Of a DNA stretch of 64,000 nt, positions 58,455 to 64,000 are shown in pieces (position 1 is the first letter of the stretch; each line of letters opens with the position of its first letter). Below the pieces are notes generated by a model. It was not told where the DNA came from and did not search any database. It saw only the letters and a program-made list of their open reading frames with translations. Source of the stretch: Proteles cristata cristata (Eukaryota; Chordata; Mammalia; Carnivora; Hyaenidae). A program made the translations under genes and the position numbers. The stretch covers positions 186,001 through 250,000 of the forward strand of contig JAESUZ010002684.1 in assembly GCA_017311185.1 (NCBI GenBank), written 5' to 3'.

Positions 58455-58689
58455 CTGGGGTGCCTGGGTGGCTTAGTCGGTTAAGCGTCCGACTTTCGCT
58501 TAGGTCATGATCTCGCGGTTCGTGGGTTCGAGCCCCGCGTTGGGCTCTGTGCTGACTGCCAGCTCAGAGCCTGGAGCCTGTTTCAGTCTGTGACTCCCTC
58601 TCTCTCTGACCCTCCCCTGCTCGCGCTCTCTCTCTGTCTCTCTCCTAGAAATAAATAAAACATTTTAAAAAATTTAAAAAAAATAAAAT
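58455..58689 (+). mobile_element. Young, near-consensus feliform CAN-SINE with perfect target duplication
   Basis: The 14 bp repeat aaaatggaaagtgt lies at 58441-58454 and 58690-58703. Internal markers are gttcgtgggttcgagccccg, ctgactgccagctcagagcc and CTAGAAATAAATAAAACATT. It looks the least diverged copy in the window. Confidence 0.97.
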
Positions 58690-58703
58690 AAAATGGAAAG
58701 TGT

Positions 58704-60258
58704 GTGGCACTCATGAAATTCACTTTGGAGACCCTGGAAGGCACCTCCAAGAAGGAGTCTGTCCTCCAAAGGAGAACAAGACACTAAGTATTGATAGATC
58801 CTGAGGTACTAAGATACCACGTGGATGAGGAAACTACTAAGGGAGAAGATCAAGCAGAGGTTTCAAATGTCCACACCAGAAGGAAAGTCATGATGACGGG
58901 CAGATAACGTGAATGGAGTTCTGGCTTGTGCAGAGCCACTTCTCACAGTAGCTGTTGTGCCTGGGGCTCTGTGAGTGGCTTCTGGGGAGACTGACTCCTT
59001 TCCTCAAGGTCACTGCAAGGGGGCAGGCTTTGTCTAACTCCTTTTCCCTTCTGTCTCTGCCCTCTGTCCAGTTCTCTTACTTGAGTTTGCGGGTGTGGCA
59101 AGGACTCTTCTTTTTTCTTCATCTTGTCAGCCCTCCAGGGCGGGGTCTGGAGTGACTCCTACTCCTCCGAGCTGTGAGTCTGGATGATTGTTCAACTGCC
59201 TTCTGCTTTATGTGTTGTGAATCCTCTTGTTCTAACAGAAAGGAGGTTCTTTCGAGGCGTAGTTTATAAAACAACCAGAAGGGTGATTTGTTCATTCTAT
59301 TTGAATAATTTGGTTTCACACTCAGAAAAACCCGATTTATGAAATTAAGCTAATTCATTCAAACAATATTGACTTACAGAATTCAGTTGTGTGTGTGTGC
59401 GCGTGCGCGGGTGTTTGTAGATCTTCTCTGCCATCTATGAGTAAGACTTCTCCAACAATAGTACCTGTCTATTCTATGCTTTATGTTTTCCCCTCAGTTT
59501 ACTTGACCCGCCTCACACAGCAACCATAGAGAGTTCAGTACTGCCCTTCACCAGCCGTTCTAGACTTTTCCTCCTTCCTCCATCTCATCTCATCTTTGTC
59601 TGTATAAATGCCTTCTCCATTAGCTTTAACTCTGGTTGGCGAAGCCCTGCTCTTTATTTCTATGTCCTGAACTTCTGCCTCCTGCTCTCCCTTGTCCATG
59701 CTGCTAGGAAGCTTGATGTTATCTTCTTGCTCCTACTTCCTGTCAGCTCCTTTGTGCTGTTCCTCCACCAGGGAGGATAAGCCTGGGTTGTGTGGTGAGT
59801 TTTCATCCTGGGTCTGGTGCATCCTGTTTCATGCGAAGGTAATTAATAAGGGCTCTTTGATGACAAGGGTGATGAAAGTTGACTGATGACAGAGATAATC
59901 ATGCTTCTTAATTTAAATTGTTAAATTTAAAAGTCTAAAAACCAAAAGTTTACAAAGTTTAAAAATCAAAGCCGTAAAACCAGTTGTCATAATTGGTACA
60001 AGGCATGGGACTTACTTGATTGTTGGGTTTCTGAAATGTTCTTAACCCGAGTGATTTGGGAGGCTATTACTTTTTTCTCCAAGTTTTTTCTTTTAGTATA
60101 AAAATAAGATGGACTCACCATAGAAGAATTAGAAAAAAAAAAAGGCAAGTAGAAAGAAAGAAAAATAAACTCAAGGTTTTACTTCCTGAAGTCAGTTGTG
60201 GCTCATATTCAGGCCCATTTCCAAGTATAGAACATATAATAAAAAATAAGCATGTCTG
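58704..60258. other. Intron 6 sequence, no recognised element
   Basis: Unique-looking sequence with a short GT/GC tract at 59388-59412. No exon was found. Confidence 0.4.
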
Positions 60259-60471
60259 GGGGCACTTGGGTGGCTCAGTCAGTTAAGTAGGTGACTTTGG
60301 CTCAGGTCATGATCTCACTGTCCGTGAGTTCAAGCCCCACGCCAGGCACTGCACTGACAGCTCAGAGCCGGGAGCCTGCTTCAGATTCTGTGTCTCCCTC
60401 TATCTCTTCCCCTCCCCTGCTCATGCTCTCTCTCTCTCTCACTCCCCAAAATGAGGAAACACTTAAAAAAG
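60259..60471 (+). mobile_element. Feliform CAN-SINE with target duplication
   Basis: The head is ggggcacttgggtggctcag. The 12 bp repeat taagcatgtctg lies at 60247 and 60472. Confidence 0.95.
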
Positions 60472-60580
60472 TAAGCATGTCTGAAAAGTCATGCTATTCA
60501 GATACTTGGTTTCATTCACTGGGGACACTATAAGCCTTAAAACACTGAGAAATATTAACAGTGTATCTCCATGTGCTGGT

Positions 60581-60601
60581 GTGTGTGTGTGTGTGTGTGT
60601 T
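60581..60601. repeat. (GT)n microsatellite
   Basis: About ten GT units. Confidence 0.9.
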
Positions 60602-60980
60602 TTGTAGTGATTGTCATTCCATATAATGATTTTTATCTTTTGGTCTCAAAAATATTTGTATTCTCTTGTTAACATAACTAACTCAGCTGTCCACAGGTTA
60701 TAATTGGCATGTATTTTTCCCTTTCATTTTCTTCCAACTTTCACTTGTTTTTACATTTTAGAGGTGTCCTTTATGAATATCATATAGTTTTACTTATTCT
60801 TTACTCTGACAATCTTCATCGTTTAATAAGTGAGTTTAATCTATTTTTAAAAATTGTGATTATTGCCTACCTGAACTTTTCGGGTATCTTTCCACTTTGT
60901 GCTAGTTGTCTCTCCTTTTCAGTGCCTTTTCTCCTTCTCTTATCTTTTTAGGACTGATAGAGATTTTTAAAAAATCTTTA

Positions 60981-61190
60981 GGGGCACTTGGGTGGCTCAG
61001 TTGGTTAAATGACTCTTGATTTTGGCTTAGGTCATGATCTGGCAGTTCGTGGGGTCAAGACCCACATAGGGCTCTGTGCTGACAGTGTGGAGCCTGCTTG
61101 GGGATTCTCTCCCTCTCTCTCTGACCCAACCCTGCTCACATACACTCTATCTCATGTCCTTCTTTCAAAATGAATAAACTTAAAAAGAGA
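60981..61190 (+). mobile_element. Feliform CAN-SINE
   Basis: The head is ggggcacttgggtggctcag; the tail is diverged (tcaaaatgaataaac). Confidence 0.92.
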
Positions 61191-61269
61191 GACTTAAAAT
61201 TTTTAAATGGAAGATTATAGTTTGCAAAGATGGCGGCAATAATAGTGACCTTGATAGTACCCGTTAAAA

Positions 61270-61360
61270 CGTGGAGGCGATTTCTCCCGCCCTTGAATCT
61301 TGGCTGCTCCTGGGACCATTTTGATCAATAGAAGCTGGCAGAAGTGAGAGTGTGGCGGGA
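61270..61360 (+). mobile_element. Fragment of the old LTR-like repeat seen near 12990
   Basis: It shares cccttgaatcttggctg and agcagaagt-like phrases with 12990-13085. An aagatggcggc core, a YY1-type site, lies just before it at about 61229. Confidence 0.4.
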
Positions 61361-61375
61361 TTGAGATAGCTTTTT

Positions 61376-61580
61376 GTTTTTTTAATAGACTTTATCTTTT
61401 AGAGCAGTTTTAGGTTCCCAGCAAAATTAACCAAAAGGTGCAGAGATTTTCCATGTCCCCTCTACCCACCCTTCCCCCATCAATATCTTGGGCCAGAGGG
61501 GTAAGTATATTAACATCAATGGACCTACACTGATAGATCATTACCACCCCAAGTCCATTGTATCAAGTAGTTTTTAAAAT
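61376..61580 (-). mobile_element. Old L1 (L1M-type) 3' UTR fragment, antisense
   Basis: Phrases: actttatcttttagagcagt, ttttaggttcccagcaaaat, cagagattttccatgtcccc, then tggacctacactgatagatc. Confidence 0.7.
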
Positions 61581-61810
61581 CCTTTCTCATTTGCTTATAT
61601 ATTTTCTAATATTATAGCAGTGAACCAAAAAAAAGGGTGGGGGGGAAGAAAATTAAAAATCATCAGATAATTCTGGGACTCAATAGCTTCTGTTAACATT
61701 TCATTTCATATCTTTTTAAATCTTTTCCTAACCATACTTACACATTTTTTATTTTAAAAAAAGAGACTTCCTATGCAATTTGGTAACTTTTCCATTTAAA
61801 ACCACCTTCA

Positions 61811-61840
61811 AGGGGTGCCTGGGTGGCTCAGTTGGTTAAA
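61811..61840 (+). mobile_element. 30 bp head-only SINE insertion
   Basis: Only the first part of the SINE tRNA head (ggggtgcctgggtggctcag, then ttggttaaa) is present. Repeats accaccttca (61801-61810) and agcaccttca (61841-61850) flank it. Confidence 0.8.
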
Positions 61841-61850
61841 AGCACCTTCA

Positions 61851-62737
61851 TGAGTGTCTTTCGTTGCTCCTTGGTATTTTTTGAATCACCATTTTAAAAT
61901 GGCTGCACTGCATTCCTTAATATGGGTGATAATGTACTCAGCTGATTGGCAGTCATTGATTTGTAGTTTGTAGTTTCTTCCATTGCAAAGCACAGTGTGG
62001 TAAACATTCTTGAACAGACAGCTTGGATGGTTGCCAGGGGTTTCCCTAAACTCATTTCCTAGAAGTGCCACTGCTGAGCCAGGAAAGAATGCTTGTTGCT
62101 GAGGCTTTTTGCAGGAATCTCCAAATGGCCCTCTGGAACATTCTTGCTTGTTTTCGCTCTTGCTACCCAAACACCAATGGAGTGTTTTCTCTCCCTGCTC
62201 TCGCTGATCTTGGTATTGCCATACTGTACTGTTATTGCTCAATAAGAGACCTCCAAAGCCAAATCGCTTCTGTTTTCCTTTCAGTTTCTTCAATTCCCGG
62301 CTCGTTAGGCTGGAGTTTTAGAAACACTCTTTTAGCCATTTCTTATTCCGCTTTTGCTGATCGTTTAATCATGTCCTTTAGGATATAAGCGTTTGGATTG
62401 CCGTGGCTTAACGGGATCCACCCAAAACAGCTATCTCCCCAATAACGTTATTGGGAGGGACTCTTTCATCCAGAACTTTTGGAAGATAATAAAAATAGTT
62501 GAGCATGTACATCTGCTCTCTGGAAGAAAGAAGGTAGGAAGGTTTCCTAGGATACTGGCCACCAAATTTACCTGTAACTTCAGAAAGGCTCTCCATGCAA
62601 AACTCACTGTCTTTCTTTATTCTGGACAGTCCCGTCTGCATTCACTGCTTCTGCTTGTTTAAAATTAAGGTCATTCTTTGCATCCAGTAACCCTTCCAGT
62701 ATAATGCACCCTTTCCTCTTCCCCAAATAATTTACAG
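61851..62737. other. Intron 6 sequence, no recognised element
   Basis: The 135-codon minus frame at 61886-62293 (MKKLKGKQKRFGFGGLLLSN) has no recognisable domain. Parts resemble generic old L1-type text near 62030-62110. No gene is called. Confidence 0.35.
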
Positions 62738-62904
62738 TGGGGTGCGAGCAGGGAAGGGGCAGAGAGAGGGAGAAAGAGAATCCCAAACAGACTCTGCACC
62801 ATCAACGTGGAGCCTGATGGGAGCTGGATCTCACAAAACTGATATCATGAGCCAAAGTCAAGAGTCTACTACCCAATCAATTGACTGAGCCACCCAGGTG
62901 CCCC
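62738..62904 (-). mobile_element. Feliform CAN-SINE, antisense, lacking its 3' tail
   Basis: It starts at gcgagcagggaaggggcaga and ends cacccaggtgcccc. The A-rich tail and part of the CT block are missing. Confidence 0.9.
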
Positions 62905-63083
62905 AAGGACTTTGGATATTTTGTAAGCCCTTAAACCTCTGACACAAGAGGGCAGCATTTCTTCATTTAATTATTTCATGCACATATGATATAATTGAAT
63001 ACACATGTTGAATACACAGGTGTACACACATCACAGATTTTACTATTGTGTTTATCCTGAAACATGCCCAGGGCTTTGTATAT

Positions 63084-63292
63084 GTTTTTTAAAATGTTTT
63101 ATTTCTTTTTGAGAGAGAGAGATGGAGCATGAGTGGGGGAAGGGCAGAGAGAGGGGGAGACGGACAATCTGAAGCAGGATCCAGGCTCCGAGCTGTCAGC
63201 ACAGAGCCCGACACTGGGCTTGAACTCATGAACCGGGAGATCATGACCTGAGCCAAAGTCGGACACTTAACCGGCTTAGCCATTCAAGTGGC
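63084..63292 (-). mobile_element. Feliform CAN-SINE, antisense
   Basis: It runs from tttttaaaatgttttatttc to ttcaagtggccct. The agggctttgtat / agaggtttgtat repeat flanks it. Confidence 0.94.
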
Positions 63293-63399
63293 CCTAGAGG
63301 TTTGTATCTTTTCCCATTACCATGATCACCATCACCATCATCCTGGCCATCAGTTTCAGCAGCAGTAGCAACGTCAGGACCAGCACCTTCTACATCATC

Positions 63400-63600
63400 A
63401 TGGTGATAATGTATTCCATCTTTAGTATAGACCACTCTTTGGGCTAAGCCCTTTAATTGTATTTGTTCCTTTAGTTCCAAATGTTGTGAGGTAACTAATA
63501 CTATTATCATTATGTTTCAGAAATGAACCCTGGGGTTCAAATAGATGAAGTAATTTGTGTCTGACTCCAGAGCTAGTATTCTTAGTCACTAAAACATATG
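63400..63600 (-). mobile_element. Probable MIR fossil, antisense
   Basis: Phrases aatactattatcattatgtt, atgaaccctggggttcaaat and gtctgactccagagc follow antisense MIR order. Confidence 0.55.
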
Positions 63601-63630
63601 GCCTCTGTGTTAGTTTCTTAAGGCTGTCAG

Positions 63631-63836
63631 GGGGCGCCTGGGTGGCTCAGTCGGTTAAGCCCCAACTTCAGCTCAGGTGATTCCCTCAGTTTGTGAGTCT
63701 GAGCCCTGTGTTGGGCGCTGTGCTGACAGCTCGGAACCTGGACCCTGTTGTGGATTCTCTGTCTCCCTCTCTCTCTCTCTTTCTGCCCCTCCCCTGCTCT
63801 CTCTGTCTCTCTCAAAAGTAGAATAAAAAAATTTTA
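63631..63836 (+). mobile_element. Feliform CAN-SINE
   Basis: The head is ggggcgcctgggtggctcag; the tail is tcaaaagtagaataaaaaa. Confidence 0.94.
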
Positions 63837-63844
63837 AAGTAGTA

Positions 63845-64000
63845 TGTTAAGGCCACCTTAACAAATTACTATAGACTGGCTGGCTTAAAACAAGAGGTTT
63901 ATTGTCTCACATGTCAAGAGACCAGAGGTCCAAAGTCCAGGGGTTGGGCTGGTTCCTCCCAGAGGCTCTCAGGGAGAACGTGTCCTATGTCTCTCCTAGC
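63845..64000 (+). mobile_element. Old interspersed repeat running off the right edge
   Basis: Phrases aacaaattactatagactgg, ctggcttaaaacaagaggtt and tattgtctcacatgtc match a common ancient mammalian repeat type. Subfamily not assigned. Confidence 0.5.

Larger units (their letters stand above)
35139..64000 (+). other. ASAH2: ASAH2 gene, 5' portion (neutral ceramidase), 3' end outside window
   Basis: Six coding exons joined by in-frame splice sites encode the first 288 complete residues of neutral ceramidase. This enzyme hydrolyses the N-acyl bond of ceramide to sphingosine and fatty acid at the plasma membrane, in the gut brush border and as a shed form. The family is about 780 residues in human, so roughly 37% is present. 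Introns measure 3294, 1642, 7323, 1234 and 1145 bp; the sixth is at least 13353 bp. All introns end in AG and all start with GT except intron 1, which starts with GC. No stop, frameshift or missing exon is seen in the visible part, so this looks like the functional gene and not a processed or decayed copy. The catalytic Ser and the remaining zinc ligands lie in exons beyond the window. Recognition rests on residue-level similarity to the human protein, recalled and not searched. Confidence 0.96.

Noticed and set aside
511..63836. SINE heads with tRNA-like A and B boxes that could be read as tRNA genes
   Set aside because: Each is followed by CT block and A-rich tail and is flanked by target duplications. 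None folds as a separate intact tRNA gene that I could support.
1..64000. Repeated units at intervals that might suggest a CRISPR-like array
   Set aside because: The repeats are dispersed SINEs in both orientations with irregular spacing, in a mammalian genome.
50648..64000. ASAH2 coding exon 7 (expected to start within Ser and continue W-F-A-I-H-P)
   Set aside because: No matching sequence behind an AG acceptor was seen. It is probably beyond the window.

Overview
This is vertebrate nuclear DNA from a carnivore, almost certainly a cat or close feliform relative. About 40 copies of a tRNA-derived CAN-SINE are present. Their heads read like GGGGCGCCTGGGTGGCTCAG and their tails are (CT)n followed by AAATAAATAAACATT, which is the feliform rather than the dog version. 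Carnivore-type L1 pieces, MIR and L2 fossils and many microsatellites complete the picture. Nothing bacterial, plasmid or phage-like was seen.

The only gene I can support is the 5' part of ASAH2 (neutral ceramidase), on the + strand. Six coding exons lie at 35139-35270, 38565-38770, 40413-40562, 47886-48062, 49297-49424 and 50570-50647. They join in one open frame of 288 complete codons plus two bases, roughly the first 37% of the protein. They encode the short cytoplasmic tail, the type II signal anchor, the Ser/Thr-rich mucin-like box and the start of the ceramidase domain, including the HTHSGP zinc motif. The next exon, which should begin inside a Ser codon before W-F-A-I-H-P, was not found, so intron 6 appears to run off the right edge. 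Intron 1 uses a GC donor, and reading frame supports this.

Layout: 1-35138 is upstream and appears non-coding. It holds SINEs, several antisense L1 pieces (the largest at about 20078-24790), a solo LTR-like element at 4408-4810, a moderately CpG-rich stretch near 5530-6110 and a long pyrimidine microsatellite at 7400-7582. The region 35139-50647 is the exon-bearing part. The region 50648-64000 is intron 6, with a sense L1 3' end (53347-54125) and a 2.6 kb antisense L1 (55396-57975) that splits an older L2 fossil.

I found no new multi-gene biological system. The best leads are retrotransposition structures: an L1 that appears to carry a 3' transduction inside a perfect 15 bp target duplication (29962-30895), a SINE plus partial-SINE unit mobilised as one piece (33535-33812), and a 30 bp 'head-only' SINE insertion (61811-61840). 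The GC-AG intron of ASAH2 is also notable. Repeat subfamily names are from memory of the families and were not checked against a repeat library.
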